A stretch of DNA of 64,000 nt from Streptomyces venezuelae (GTDB lineage Bacteria > Actinomycetota > Actinomycetes > Streptomycetales > Streptomycetaceae). Position numbers and translations under genes: made by a program. Below, piece by piece: positions 50,889-60,883 of this stretch. The stretch is taken from positions 3,000,001 through 3,064,000 of the forward strand of contig NZ_CP029193.1 of the NCBI RefSeq assembly GCF_008642355.1, written 5' to 3'. Numbering within the stretch: position 1 is the stretch's first letter; each line of letters starts with the position of its first letter. The notes below the pieces were generated by a model. That model ran no database searches and was not told the DNA's origin. It saw only the letters and a list, made by a program, of their open reading frames with translations.

Positions 50889-51356
50889 CTAGCGCGGGGC
50901 CTCGTCCAGCTCCGGGCGGCCGCCCCGCAGCCGCCTCGCCACCACCGCCGTCACCAGCGTCCCCGCCCCGAACAGCAGCGTGAACGCCGCCCACGCCAGC
51001 GGCCACACCTGCGCGTCCTGCGTGGGGTGCGTGTCGAACGAGACGTACATCAGCGTCGCGGGCGGGACCGCCACCACGAGCAGCGTCCACGCCGGGCGAT
51101 CCCGTACGCCGAAGTAGGCCGCCAGGGCCAGGAGGGCGACGGACAGGAGCGTGACGCCCGCGCCGCTCACCGGAGACGTCTCGTGCAGCGCGCCCGGCGT
51201 CTCGGGGCGGTTGCGCAGGTCCCAGGGGAGGCATGCGACGTACGCTCCGGCCGCCAAAGTCGCTCCCAGGATTCGGGTCGCGTACCTGGGCAGCGGGGCT
51301 GTCTGCCGGAGCGGGGTCAGCAGGAGGGCCAGGCGAGGGCTCGCTGTCGCGGTCAT
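50889..51356 (-). CDS. Four-helix membrane protein, unknown
   Basis: A 155-aa protein with four transmembrane helices (ATLAAGAYVACL, GVTLLSVALLALAAYFG, TLLVVAVPPATLMYV, WPLAWAAFTLLFGAGTLV) and a short basic/acidic tail. No motif recognised. It ends 13 bases from the convergent small membrane gene. Confidence 0.72.
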   Translation of the reverse strand: MTATASPRLALLLTPLRQTAPLPRYATRILGATLAAGAYVACLPWDLRNRPETPGALHETSPVSGAGVTLLSVALLALAAYFGVRDRPAWTLLVVAVPPATLMYVSFDTHPTQDAQVWPLAWAAFTLLFGAGTLVTAVVARRLRGGRPELDEAPR

Positions 51357-51424
51357 GTGTACGACCGTGCCGCTCGGCAGCGGAGTGCGACAGAGTATGC
51401 GTACTCATCACCGCGTCCCCCCGG

Positions 51425-52423
51425 TCAGCCCCGCCCACCCCGGAACGTCGACCTGTACGCCCCCGGCGACACCCCCACCCTCGCCACGAAGTGCTGCCTC
51501 AGCGACGCCGCCGTCCCGAAGCCCGCCTCCGTCGCCACGCGGTCCACCGTGTGGTCCGTGGATTCGAGGAGTTCTCGCGCGCGGTCCACCCTCCGTCGCG
51601 TCAGCCACTGCATCGGCGTCAGGCCCGTCTCCTCGCGGAAGCGGCGGCTGAACGTGCGTACGGACATCGAGGCGCGGGCGGCCAGTTCGCTGAGCGTCAG
51701 GGGCGTGGCCAGGCGCTCCTCCGCCCACGCCCGCGTCTCGCTCGTCGAGGTCGAAACCCCCACCGGAACCGGGCGCTGGATGTACTGCGCCTGGCCGCCC
51801 TCCCTGTGCGGCGGCACCACCGTGCGGCGTGCCACGTCCGCCGCCACCGCCGCGCCGTGGTCCTCGCGGATCATGTGCAGGCACAGGTCCACGCCCGCCG
51901 CCTCCCCCGCCGATGTGAGGATGCGGCCCTCGTCCACGTAGAGGACGTCCGGATCGACCGTCACGGACGGGAACGTACGGGCGAACAAGTCCGTCGAGAG
52001 CCAGTGTGTCGTCGCCCTGCGGCCGTCCAGCAGGCCCGCCGCCGCCAGCACGAACGCCCCTGTGCAGATCGAGGCGAGGCGGGTGAGGGACTCAGGCGCC
52101 GCCGCCGCGTCCAGCGCACGCGCCAGCGGAGCCGGCAGGCCGCCCGGCGTCAGCGACTCGTCCTCCTCGTGCGACGCAGGGATCAGCACCGTGTCCGCCC
52201 ACGCAAGCGCCTCCGGGCCGTGCTGCGCGCCCACCGGGAAGTCCGCGTCCGTGCGGATGAGGCCGGGGCCCGCCGGCGCGCACGTCCTCACCTCGTACAG
52301 CCGCTCCCCCGCCGCGCTCCTCGCCGCGCCGAACAGCTGGTGCACCAGGCCCAGTTCCATCGGCAGCACGCCGTCCCGGACGAGGACCGCGACACGGTGC
52401 GCCCTTCCCCGTTCCTGGGTCAC
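51425..52423 (-). CDS. DJ-1/PfpI-AraC family regulator
   Basis: A 332-aa regulator of the GATase1-like AraC group (often called the GlxA family of regulators; unrelated to the oxidase above). The N-terminal DJ-1/PfpI domain has [20 protein letters not shown] and [19 protein letters not shown] with Cys at the nucleophile elbow. The C-terminal AraC double helix-turn-helix has [20 protein letters not shown] and [20 protein letters not shown] 52423 overlaps the stop of the MFS gene by 4 bases (GTGA), so the regulator is translated with the transporter. Confidence 0.92.
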   Translation of the reverse strand: MTQERGRAHRVAVLVRDGVLPMELGLVHQLFGAARSAAGERLYEVRTCAPAGPGLIRTDADFPVGAQHGPEALAWADTVLIPASHEEDESLTPGGLPAPLARALDAAAAPESLTRLASICTGAFVLAAAGLLDGRRATTHWLSTDLFARTFPSVTVDPDVLYVDEGRILTSAGEAAGVDLCLHMIREDHGAAVAADVARRTVVPPHREGGQAQYIQRPVPVGVSTSTSETRAWAEERLATPLTLSELAARASMSVRTFSRRFREETGLTPMQWLTRRRVDRARELLESTDHTVDRVATEAGFGTAASLRQHFVARVGVSPGAYRSTFRGGRG

Positions 52424-53901
52424 TCCGTCGCCGACAACGGCTTCGCGATGTCCTCCAGCGACCTCCGCTCCGCGTTCACCGCCAGCGCCGCCGCCACCAG
52501 GCCCGCCGCGCACATCAGGCCCGCGCCGATCTGGAAGGCGAGCACGGTGTCGCCCACCACTCCCGACTCCGTCAGCTCGGCGAACAGGAGCGGGCCGCTG
52601 ATGCCGCCCGCCGCCGTGCCGATCGCGTAGAAGAAGGCGATGGCCATCGCCCGCGTCTCCATCGGGAAGATCTCGGAGACCGTCAGGTACGCGCTGCTCG
52701 CTCCCGCCGATGCGAAGAACAGGACCACGCACCAGCACGCCGTGAGCGTCGTCGCGGTCAGCGAGCCGCGGTCGAAGAGCCAGGCGGTGGCGAAGAGGAG
52801 GAGGCCGGAGAGGATGTACGTCGACGAGATCATGATCCGGCGGCCGACCGTGTCGAAGAGCTTGCCGAGGAAGAGCGGGCCGAGGAAGTTGCCGGCGGCG
52901 ATGACGGCGAAGTAGTAGCCCGTGTTGCCTGACGGGACGTCGAAGAACTTGGTCAGGATCGCGCCGAAGCCGAAGGTGATCGCGTTGTAGAGGAACGCCT
53001 GGCCGATGAAGAGCGCCAGGCCCAGGATCGAACGCTTCGGGTACTCGCGGAAGACCGTCTTCGCGATCAGGCCGAAGCCGATGCTCTTGCGCTGGTGGAT
53101 GGTGATCTCCTGCTCGGGGGGCGGGAGGCGTTCGCCCTTCTCCGACTCGATCTCGCGTTCCACCGATGAGACCAGGCGCTCCGCCTCCTCCCCGTGGCCG
53201 TGGATGAACTGCCAGCGCGGGCTCTCCGGTACGTGTCGGCGTACGAGCAGGATCACCAGGCCGAGTACGACGCCCAGGGCGAAGGTGAGCCGCCAGCCGA
53301 GGTCCTTCGGGAAGGTGCTCGTGTTGAGCATGACGACCGACAGCAGCGAGCCGCCGATCGCGCCCAGCCAGTAGCTGCCGTTGATGATCAGGTCGACGCG
53401 GCCGCGGTACTTGGACGGGATCAGCTCGTCGATCGCCGAGTTGATGGCCGCGTACTCACCGCCGATGCCGAAGCCCGTCAGGAAGCGGAAGAGGAAGAAC
53501 CACCAGGCGTCGAAGGAGAGCGCCGTGAGGGCGGTGGCGGCGAGGTACACGGCCAGGGTGACCATGAAGAGCTTCTTGCGGCCGAACCTGTCCGTCATGC
53601 GGCCGAAGAAGAGCGCTCCCGCGCAGGCCCCCGCCACGTAGAGGGCCGCCGCCGTACCGGTGACCTGGGCGGAGCTGATCGCCAGGCCGCTGCCCTCCTC
53701 GGAGAGGCGGCTCGCGATGTTGCCGACGGTCGTGACTTCCAGACCGTCCAGAATCCAGACCGTGCCGAGGCCGATCACGATCATCCAGTGCCAGCGCGAC
53801 CACGGCAGTCGGTCCAGGCGGGCGGGGACCGCTGTGGTGACCGTGTTCCCCGCGCTCTGCGCGGGCGGCGGCGGCTGGGGAGGCGTGGACGACGCGGTCA
53901 T
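52420..53901 (-). CDS. MFS transporter (sugar/metabolite:H+ symporter type)
   Basis: A 493-aa 12-helix transporter. The long N-terminal cytosolic part is Pro-rich, the first helix has [21 protein letters not shown], the loop-2 motif is [17 protein letters not shown], and [20 protein letters not shown] follows; the ERE/ESPRW loop [12 protein letters not shown] is the sugar-porter signature. It is coupled to the DJ-1/AraC regulator, which may respond to its substrate. Confidence 0.92.
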   Translation of the reverse strand: MTASSTPPQPPPPAQSAGNTVTTAVPARLDRLPWSRWHWMIVIGLGTVWILDGLEVTTVGNIASRLSEEGSGLAISSAQVTGTAAALYVAGACAGALFFGRMTDRFGRKKLFMVTLAVYLAATALTALSFDAWWFFLFRFLTGFGIGGEYAAINSAIDELIPSKYRGRVDLIINGSYWLGAIGGSLLSVVMLNTSTFPKDLGWRLTFALGVVLGLVILLVRRHVPESPRWQFIHGHGEEAERLVSSVEREIESEKGERLPPPEQEITIHQRKSIGFGLIAKTVFREYPKRSILGLALFIGQAFLYNAITFGFGAILTKFFDVPSGNTGYYFAVIAAGNFLGPLFLGKLFDTVGRRIMISSTYILSGLLLFATAWLFDRGSLTATTLTACWCVVLFFASAGASSAYLTVSEIFPMETRAMAIAFFYAIGTAAGGISGPLLFAELTESGVVGDTVLAFQIGAGLMCAAGLVAAALAVNAERRSLEDIAKPLSATE

Positions 53902-54092
53902 GGCAGGCGACTCCTTCCGCTGCGGCCACGTCGCCGGATGCGGTACGTGTACGTGGGCTGCGGCCCCCGCACCACCACCGGACGACGGCCACCTCGACGC
54001 CGAGGGGCCCCTCCAGAGTGCCCAGCGAATCCCCGTTCACGCGCGCTGAACTGCGCCTACGCACCGCGCCTGCGCGCCGCCCCTGCCCCGGC

Positions 54093-55538
54093 CTACGCCC
54101 CCAGCAGCCGCGACACCGTATAGATCGCGAGGCCCGCCAGCGAGCCGACCACCGTGCCGTTGATGCGGATGAACTGCAGGTCGCGGCCGATGTGCGCCTC
54201 GATCTTCTTCGACGTGTGCTCGGCGTCCCAGCCCGCCACCGTGTCGCTGATGAGCGAGGTGATCTCGTCGCGGTACGTCGTCACCACGTACACCGCCGCG
54301 CCCTCCACCCAGCCGTCCACCTTCTGCTGCAGCCGTGCGTCGTTCGCCATCCGCGCGCCCAGCGACAGCAGCGAGGCCCGCACGCGCAGGCGCAGCTCGC
54401 TGCGCTCGTCCTCCGCCGCGGCGACGATCATCGCGCGCACGGCCGACCAGGCGGAGGCGATGAGGTCCTGGACCTCGTCGCGTCCGAGGACCTCACGCTT
54501 CAGCCGCTCCACGCGCTCCCGCGTGTCCGAGTCGGACTGCAGGTCGGCGGCGAAGTCGGCGAGGAAACGGTCGACGGCGCCCCGCGCCGGGTGGCCCGGC
54601 ATGTCCCGCATCTCGGTGACGAAGCGCAGCAGCTCCTTGTAGACCCGCTCACCGACGCGCTTGTCGACGAACTTCGGGGTCCAGCCCGGAGCGCCGCCCT
54701 GCACCGCGTCCATGACCGAGTCGCCGTGCTCCACCAGCCAGTCGTGCGCCCGTACGCAGACCAGGTCCACGACCCGCCTGTGACCGCCGTCCGCGACCAC
54801 CTTCTCCAGCATCTTTCCCATGCCGGGGGCGATCTCCTGCGCGTCCGCGCGGCGTGTGATCGCCTCACCGACGACCGCCTGCACGTCGGAGTCGCGCAGG
54901 ACGGTCAGGGCGCCGCGCAGGGCCGTCGCGAGCTCGGCCGTCACGCGGTCCGCGTGCGCCGGCTCGGCGAGCCAGGCGCCGAGGCGGCCCGCGATGCCGA
55001 CGGCGTGCAGACGGTCCCGTACGACATCGGCGGAGAGGAAGTTCTCCCCCACGAAGTCGCCCAGCGAGGCACCCAGCTGGTCCTTCTTGTTCGGGATGAT
55101 CGCCGTGTGCGGGATGGGCAGGCCCAGCGGGTGGCGGAAGAGCGCGGTGACCGCGAACCAGTCGGCGAGCGCGCCGACCATGCCCGCCTCGGCTGCCGCC
55201 GCCACGTAACCCGCCCAGGGGCCCGCGCCGGAGTTCTGCGCCCACTTCGCCAGTGCGTAGACGACGGCGACGAAGACGAGCAGGCCCGTCGCCGTGATCT
55301 TCATACGGCGGACACCGCGCCGCTTCTCCTCGTCGGCGGGGCTGTAGGCGAGGCCGCCGGGGGCTCGGGGCGCGCGAGGCTCCCGCACCGCTGCCTTTAG
55401 GCCATCCGTGGAACCGACGCCCGTACCACCTGCCGGCGCGTCCGGTCGGCCCCGGAGCGCCCGGCTTGCGGCGCCGTTCCCGCGGGCATGCTCATCGCCG
55501 TGCACCTCAGCCGGTTCCTCCGCATTTGCGCGTTCCAC
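54093..55538 (-). CDS. DUF445 membrane-associated protein
   Basis: A 481-aa DUF445 protein. After a low-complexity cytosolic N-terminus, one helix (MKITATGLLVFVAVVYALAK) and the family core EAGMVGALADWFAVTALFRHPLGLPIPHTAIIP are seen, then a long helical part and a closing helix (FIRINGTVVGSLAGLAIYTVS). Family function is not well defined; it is widespread in Streptomyces. GTG 55538 has a GGAG site; a start at ATG 55304 would begin at the helix. Confidence 0.85.
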   Translation of the reverse strand: MERANAEEPAEVHGDEHARGNGAASRALRGRPDAPAGGTGVGSTDGLKAAVREPRAPRAPGGLAYSPADEEKRRGVRRMKITATGLLVFVAVVYALAKWAQNSGAGPWAGYVAAAAEAGMVGALADWFAVTALFRHPLGLPIPHTAIIPNKKDQLGASLGDFVGENFLSADVVRDRLHAVGIAGRLGAWLAEPAHADRVTAELATALRGALTVLRDSDVQAVVGEAITRRADAQEIAPGMGKMLEKVVADGGHRRVVDLVCVRAHDWLVEHGDSVMDAVQGGAPGWTPKFVDKRVGERVYKELLRFVTEMRDMPGHPARGAVDRFLADFAADLQSDSDTRERVERLKREVLGRDEVQDLIASAWSAVRAMIVAAAEDERSELRLRVRASLLSLGARMANDARLQQKVDGWVEGAAVYVVTTYRDEITSLISDTVAGWDAEHTSKKIEAHIGRDLQFIRINGTVVGSLAGLAIYTVSRLLGA

Positions 55539-55791
55539 TCACTCCACCTGGCCCGTTCACTCAGTAGCCGTCCGCACTGGTCCCCTGTCCTGCGTCCTGT
55601 CCTCTGTCCCGATTGTCCCCATCGACTGTGTCCTACGCCCCTTCCTGACCTACTCCTGGAACGGACGACAAGTTCCCGGCGTCTCACTGGACGGAGGGGG
55701 GCAGTGTCGGCCGCCTCACGGCCCATGCCGCATCATGGGGTGATCACACCGGAGCCTCGGGGCTCCCCCTGCCCGAGGAGAAAGAGCCCGC

Positions 55792-57114
55792 ATGACCAAG
55801 CGACACGGTTATGCCCTTCTCGCCGCGGTTCTCGCGGTCATAGTGGTGATTTCCGCAGCCATATACGTCGGGGTCGCAGGCACCGACGACGGCTCGAAAG
55901 ACACGATCAGCGCGGGCCCGAGCGGTCCCCGCAACTCTGCCGCACCCGCCTCCTCCGGCATCTGGGTCGGCTCCTGGTCCGCGTCGCCCGCGGGGTTCGA
56001 ACCGGGCACGGAGCAGAAGGGGTTCGCAGGCCGCTCCATCCGCAACGTCGTGCACACGAGCGTCGGCGGCAGCAGCGCCCGCATCACCCTCTCCAACCTG
56101 TACGGCACGACGCCGCTCAGCATCACGCACGCCTCGATCGCGCTGGCCTCCGCATCGAACAACCCCGCCGCCGCGGCCGGCACGCTGCGCAGGCTCACCT
56201 TCAACGGCAACACGTCGGTGGTGATCCCGCCGGGCGCCCAGGTGATGAGCGACGCGGCGCGGCTGCGGGTGCCGCACGACGCGGACCTGCTCGTCACGAC
56301 GTACTCCCCGACCCCGTCGGGGCCCGTCACCTACCACCCGCACGCCCGGCAGATCAGCTACGTCGCCGAGGGCGACCGCACGGAGGACCAGCTCGGCGAC
56401 GCGTACACGGAGCAGAGCCCGTACTGGCGCTACCTCTCCGCGGTGGACGTCCTCAGCAACGAGACCGACGGGACCGTCGTCGTCTTCGGTGACTCCATCA
56501 CCGACGGCATCTCGTCCACGATGGGCGCGAACCGGCGCTGGACGGACGTCCTCGCGGACCGGCTGCGCGAGGAGTCGGGCGCGCCGCGCTACGGCGTCGT
56601 GAACCAGGGCATCAGCGGCAACCGCATCCTCTCCGACGGGCTCGGCAACCCCGCCGTCAACCCCAGCGGTCTCTCCCGGTTCGACCGGGACGTGCTGGAC
56701 CGGACGGGCGTCAAGGCCGTCGTCATCGCGCTCGGTGTCAACGACATCCTGCGCAACCCGCACCAGAACGATCCCGACCGGATCGTCGAGGGGCTGCGCG
56801 AGCTGACCCGGCAGGCGCATACGCGCGGGCTGCGGGTCGTGGGGGCGACGCTGATGCCGTTCGGAGGGCACCGGGGGTACGAGCCCGCGCTGGAGCGCGT
56901 GCGGCAGGCGGTGAACGAGGAGATCCGGTCGGGGCGGGTCTTCGACGAGGTCGTGGACTTCGACCGGGCATTGCGGGATCCGTACGATCCGCGGAAGCTG
57001 CGGGAGCGGTACGACTCGGGGGACCATCTGCACCCTTCGGACGCGGGGTTCCGGCGGATGGCCGAGACGTTCAACCTCTCGCACCTGAAGGGCTCGGCCG
57101 CGGCCGAGCTCTGA
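55792..57114 (+). CDS. SGNH/GDSL hydrolase
   Basis: A 440-aa secreted or membrane-anchored esterase/lipase-like enzyme. An N-terminal helix (ALLAAVLAVIVVISAAIYV) is followed by a beta domain to about 225. The SGNH domain has block I VVVFGDSITDG (Ser235), block III ALGVNDIL with Asn, and block V GDHLHPSDAG giving Asp and His. The two-domain layout is known from Streptomyces extracellular esterases. ATG 55792 follows a GAGGAG site. Confidence 0.92.
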   Translation: MTKRHGYALLAAVLAVIVVISAAIYVGVAGTDDGSKDTISAGPSGPRNSAAPASSGIWVGSWSASPAGFEPGTEQKGFAGRSIRNVVHTSVGGSSARITLSNLYGTTPLSITHASIALASASNNPAAAAGTLRRLTFNGNTSVVIPPGAQVMSDAARLRVPHDADLLVTTYSPTPSGPVTYHPHARQISYVAEGDRTEDQLGDAYTEQSPYWRYLSAVDVLSNETDGTVVVFGDSITDGISSTMGANRRWTDVLADRLREESGAPRYGVVNQGISGNRILSDGLGNPAVNPSGLSRFDRDVLDRTGVKAVVIALGVNDILRNPHQNDPDRIVEGLRELTRQAHTRGLRVVGATLMPFGGHRGYEPALERVRQAVNEEIRSGRVFDEVVDFDRALRDPYDPRKLRERYDSGDHLHPSDAGFRRMAETFNLSHLKGSAAAEL

Positions 57115-57160
57115 CCTTCACCAGCGGGGCGCCTGGGAGGTCCGCCGGCGCGGGCCGGTG

Positions 57161-57190
57161 GGGGCCGTTCGCGCAGTTCCCCGCGCCCCT
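57161..57190. repeat. Short GC-rich repeat of the kind scattered in Streptomyces
   Basis: The 30-base sequence GGGGCCGTTCGCGCAGTTCC CCGCGCCCCT (split here) has inverted ends GGGGC/GCCCC. I recall many near-identical copies in Streptomyces chromosomes, mostly between convergent genes as here (SGNH hydrolase and DUF1707 gene). It may act as terminator. Confidence 0.6.
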
Positions 57191-57284
57191 GACCGGCGGC
57201 TTCCCGGCGCCCGACGTTCAGCGGGCGCCACCCGGGGTGTTGCGCGGTTTCCTGTGCGTCTGAGGACGTTCCCCTCGGGGCGGG

Positions 57285-58001
57285 TCAGTCCGGAGTGTTC
57301 TTCTTTCGTTCCAGCTTCTGGCGGCGGCGTTCTTCCCGCTGGCGGAGTTTCTCCGCTCTGCGGACCTTTCTGTCCACGCCCACGCCGCCCATCAGGGCGA
57401 AGCCCGTCACGACCACGCGCGGGGAGCCCGGCGTCCCCTCCCCCGTGGCCTTGTCGTCGAAGCCGCCCATGATGCCGAAGCCGCGTACGACCACGGTCAT
57501 GTCAGGGGGGACGACGACCTGGAGGCCGCCCATGATCGTGAAGCAGCGGATCTCGACGTCGCGGTCCGTGAAGCGGGCCTCGCGCAGGTCGATCTCGCCG
57601 CCGCCCCACATCGCGAACGCGGTGAACCGGCGGCCCACCACCCAGCTGCCCTTGCGGCCGAAGCCGCTCCAGAAGGCGAAGCCCAACGACGAAGAAGGTT
57701 CGGCGCCCTCCACCATGCGTTCGGGCCAGTTGATCGCCACCGGGTCCGTGCTCGCGCCGTGTTTGACCAGGTCCGCCTTGGCCGTGACCGCCTCGTGCGA
57801 CGGGAGGTCGCGGGTGAGCGGCTCCAGCTCGCCGTACGTCCGCGCCTTGTACGTCGCGTCCAGGCGCTCCTCGAACTCCGTCATGTCGAGGCGGCCCTCG
57901 GCCACCGCGTCCCGGAGCTGCTCGGCGACCCGTTCCCGGTCGGCGTCGGAGGCGCGCAGGTCCGGGAGGCGGGGAGGCGTGCGGTGGGCGTCGTCACTCA
58001 T
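57285..58001 (-). CDS. DUF1707 protein with LiaF-like C-terminal domain
   Basis: A 238-aa protein. Residues 10-70 form DUF1707 (LRASDADRERVAEQLRDAV, EFEERLDATYKARTYGEL, LTRDLP). Residues about 120-215 form a beta-helix-like LiaF/cell-wall-response domain (FTAFAMWGGGEIDLREARF, IRCFTIMGGLQVVVPPDMTV, GFGIMGGFDDKA). The tail is basic. Such proteins are linked to envelope stress sensing. It sits 11 bases after the ABC ATPase gene. Confidence 0.88.
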   Translation of the reverse strand: MSDDAHRTPPRLPDLRASDADRERVAEQLRDAVAEGRLDMTEFEERLDATYKARTYGELEPLTRDLPSHEAVTAKADLVKHGASTDPVAINWPERMVEGAEPSSSLGFAFWSGFGRKGSWVVGRRFTAFAMWGGGEIDLREARFTDRDVEIRCFTIMGGLQVVVPPDMTVVVRGFGIMGGFDDKATGEGTPGSPRVVVTGFALMGGVGVDRKVRRAEKLRQREERRRQKLERKKNTPD

Positions 58002-58012
58002 AACTCCGCAGC

Positions 58013-58984
58013 CTACGAGGTCGACTTCTCCGCGTACATCTTCGCGATGACCGCCTCGATGTCCGGTTCCCTCACGGAGAGGTCCGCCAGGGGGTAGCGG
58101 GCGGCGATGTGCGCCACCAGTGGGGCCGCCGACTGCGACGCCGGGAACGCCAGCCACTGGCGCGGGCCCTCCACCTTCACCACCTTCGCCCCCGACCCCG
58201 CCTCGATGGGCGGGAGTTCGCGTTCCAGGTCGACGACCAGCGTGCGCTCGCTCTCCCCCACCTCGTGCAGCCCCGACAGCGCACCGTCGTACATCAGGCG
58301 CCCGTGGTCGATCACCATCACGCGCTTGCACAGCTGCTCGATGTCCGTCAGGTCGTGGGTCGTCAGGAGGACCGTCGTCCGGGACTCCCTGTTGAGGTCG
58401 CTGAGGAAGGTTCTGACCTTCGACTTGCTGATCACGTCCAGGCCGATCGTCGGCTCGTCCAGGTACAGCACCTCGGGATCGTGCAGCAGCGCCGCCGCGA
58501 TGTCGCCGCGCATCCGCTGGCCCAGGGAGAGTTGGCGCACGGGAACGTCCAACAGGTCGCCCAGTTCCAGGAGTTCCACGCAGCGGTCCAGGTTCTCCCG
58601 GTAACGGGCGTCCGGGATGCGGTACATGCGGTGCATCAGACGGTACGAGTCGATCAGCGGCAGGTCCCACCAGAGCGTCGTGCGCTGGCCGAAGACCACA
58701 CCGATGCGGCGGGCCAGGAGCGTCCGTTCACGGGAGGGGTCGATGCCCGCCACGCGCAGGCGGCCACCGCTCGGCGTCAGGATGCCCGTCAGCATCTTGA
58801 TCGTCGTGGACTTGCCCGCGCCGTTCGGGCCGATGTAGCCGACCATCTCGCCGCGCGGGACGGTGAACGAGATGCCGTCGACCGCGTGCACCTCGTGGCG
58901 TTCGCGCCGCAGGAAGCCGGTCTTCCTGCGGACGTCGAAGACCTTCTCGACCTCCTCCAGCTCGATGAGGGGGTCACCAGTCAT
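58013..58984 (-). CDS. ABC-2 exporter ATP-binding protein
   Basis: A 323-aa DrrA/NodI-type ATPase: Walker A YIGPNGAGKSTTIKMLTG, signature RQLSLGQRMRGDIAAALLHD, Walker B VLYLDEPTIGLD, H-loop VLLTTHDLTDI and a helical C-terminus. It belongs to the daunorubicin-like exporter class and serves the two permeases encoded just upstream (5 bases). Substrate unknown. Confidence 0.93.
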   Translation of the reverse strand: MTGDPLIELEEVEKVFDVRRKTGFLRRERHEVHAVDGISFTVPRGEMVGYIGPNGAGKSTTIKMLTGILTPSGGRLRVAGIDPSRERTLLARRIGVVFGQRTTLWWDLPLIDSYRLMHRMYRIPDARYRENLDRCVELLELGDLLDVPVRQLSLGQRMRGDIAAALLHDPEVLYLDEPTIGLDVISKSKVRTFLSDLNRESRTTVLLTTHDLTDIEQLCKRVMVIDHGRLMYDGALSGLHEVGESERTLVVDLERELPPIEAGSGAKVVKVEGPRQWLAFPASQSAAPLVAHIAARYPLADLSVREPDIEAVIAKMYAEKSTS

Positions 58985-58989
58985 GTCTG

Positions 58990-59862
58990 TCAGCTCCCTG
59001 TGCTGCGGTACGAACGAAGGCCCGTGCGCCAGACGACGCCCGCAAGCGCCAGCAGCGCGGCGGCCACCAGCGGCGGCGTGAACGCCACCCACGTCGGCAG
59101 GTCCAGCGGATAGGGGCGCCCGAGCACGTACAGCGCGGGCAGCCAGTTCACGAAGGCCAGCGGCAGGACGAACGTGACGCCGCGCACCAGGTCCTTCGCG
59201 AAGACGGTCGGCGGATACTGGAGCAGCGTGGTGCCGCCGTACGTGAAGGCGTTCTGCACCTCCGCCGCATCCTGCGCGACGAACTGGAACGCGGCGCCGC
59301 CCACGAACACCGCCGCGAAGATCCCCGCCCCGCAGACCAGCATCAGCGGCACCATCAGGACCTTCAGCGGGGTCCAGTCGATGTCCAGGACGACGAGGGC
59401 GTACGCGAGGACGAGCGCGCCCTGCGCGAGGCGGCCGATCCTGTGCAGCCCGAAGCGGTCGGCGGCCACTTGTGCGAGCACGGGCGCGGGGCGCACCAGG
59501 AGCGTGTCCAGCGTGCCGTCCCGCACGCGTCTGCCGAGGCGGTCCATGGAGCCGAGGGCGAGGTCGGCGAGGCCGAACGCGGCGCACGAGGCGCCGTACA
59601 GGAACGCGATCTCCGCGAGCGAGTAGCCGCCGAGGCGGTCCACCTGCGAGAACATCAGCAGGATGGCCACGAAGTCGAACGCGGTCACCGCGAAGTTGCC
59701 GAGCGCGGTCATCGCGAAGGAGACGCGGTAGGCCATGAGGGAGCGGATCCACATGGCGGAGATCAGGCGGTAGGCACGCAGCCCCTCCCGGACCTGGGAG
59801 AACCCGGACCCGGGCCCGGGACGCCCGTCCCGGACCGGCGTCACGTCGGTGTCGTCAGCCAC
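58990..59862 (-). CDS. ABC-2 exporter permease 2
   Basis: A 290-aa membrane protein with six helices, LISAMWIRSLMAYRVSFAMTAL first and the family motif RDGTLDTLLVRPAPVLAQ. This is the ABC-2 group seen as a pair in Streptomyces viologen-exporter-like systems. The start overlaps the end of permease 1 by 8 bases. Confidence 0.9.
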   Translation of the reverse strand: MADDTDVTPVRDGRPGPGSGFSQVREGLRAYRLISAMWIRSLMAYRVSFAMTALGNFAVTAFDFVAILLMFSQVDRLGGYSLAEIAFLYGASCAAFGLADLALGSMDRLGRRVRDGTLDTLLVRPAPVLAQVAADRFGLHRIGRLAQGALVLAYALVVLDIDWTPLKVLMVPLMLVCGAGIFAAVFVGGAAFQFVAQDAAEVQNAFTYGGTTLLQYPPTVFAKDLVRGVTFVLPLAFVNWLPALYVLGRPYPLDLPTWVAFTPPLVAAALLALAGVVWRTGLRSYRSTGS

Positions 59863-60676
59863 CCTGCACCACCACCCGTCGCGTCGCCACGGCCTGCAGC
59901 AGCCGCCCCGCCGTGAGCAGCGCCGCCGCCCAGCCGATCTGGAAGGCGTACGTCCGCAGCAGCGCCGTACCGGAGCGTTCGCCGAGGAACACGTCGGCGG
60001 GCATCTGGAGGAGCGCCGACCACGGCAGGGCCCGCGCGAACTCGCCGAGGGCGCCGGGGAAGACGTTCAGGGGCAGCAGCATCCCGGAGAAGAACGTGCC
60101 CGCGAGCATCGCCACCTGCGTGACGCCCGCGCCGTCCATCAGCCAGAAGGCGGAGAGCGCCACCAGGAACCGGATCGCGAAGCTGACCACGACGCCGAGC
60201 ACGGCGGCCACCAGGAACGCCAGCCAGCCCAGCGCGTCCGGGGGCAGGGTCAGGTCGAAGACGAGCGCCCCGAAGACCATGGGGACGATGCCGCGGCCGA
60301 CGAGCTGGAAGGCCGCCCGGCCCATGTCGGCCGCCAGCCACCACAGCTGCAGGTCGGCGGGACGGTAGAGGTCCACGGCGATGTCACCGGTGCGGATCCG
60401 CTCGATCAGCTCGCCCTCGAAGCCGCCGCCCATCAGTGCCATCACCGTCAACAGCGCCTGCCCGAGCCACACATAGGTGAGGGCCTGCGACTGGTCGTAG
60501 CCGCCGAGGCCGGGCCGCTCGTCCCAGAGCGCCAGGTAGGTGTAGGCGAGAATGAGGCCGAACACCGTGTTCGTGAAGACGCCGGCCGCGGTCGCCATCC
60601 GATACGTGGCGTACCTGCGGAAGCTGCCCTCGGTGACGGCCGCGTACAAACGGAACCGTCCTGCGCGCACGAGCAT
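59855..60676 (-). CDS. ABC-2 exporter permease 1
   Basis: A 273-aa permease with six helices. RTGDIAVDLYRPADLQLWWLA corresponds to the motif in its partner, and TVFGLILAYTYLALWDERPG is the second helix. It heads the three-gene exporter operon. ATG 60676 is used; the longer frame to 60808 lacks hydrophobic or conserved sequence. Confidence 0.9.
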   Translation of the reverse strand: MLVRAGRFRLYAAVTEGSFRRYATYRMATAAGVFTNTVFGLILAYTYLALWDERPGLGGYDQSQALTYVWLGQALLTVMALMGGGFEGELIERIRTGDIAVDLYRPADLQLWWLAADMGRAAFQLVGRGIVPMVFGALVFDLTLPPDALGWLAFLVAAVLGVVVSFAIRFLVALSAFWLMDGAGVTQVAMLAGTFFSGMLLPLNVFPGALGEFARALPWSALLQMPADVFLGERSGTALLRTYAFQIGWAAALLTAGRLLQAVATRRVVVQGG

Positions 60677-60883
60677 CCCTTTCACCGTGGGCTTCGTCCC
60701 GAATGGGGCCAAAGCGCTGGAGCGTAGTGCGATAGGGGTCGCCCGTGCCAGGCATTTTCGGGGCGTGGCGCGTCCCTGGTCACGAACGCCTGTGGCAACG
60801 GTGTCCAATGGGGTTGCAACGGGGTTGCAAGAGGTTTACGAGGCGTACGGGATGTACGACGCTAACCGGGAGTTCCGCAAGAC

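Noticed and set aside
51425..52423. A second galactose-oxidase-like GlxA
   Set aside because: The family name GlxA for DJ-1/AraC regulators is a coincidence; this protein has an amidotransferase-like fold and an HTH.
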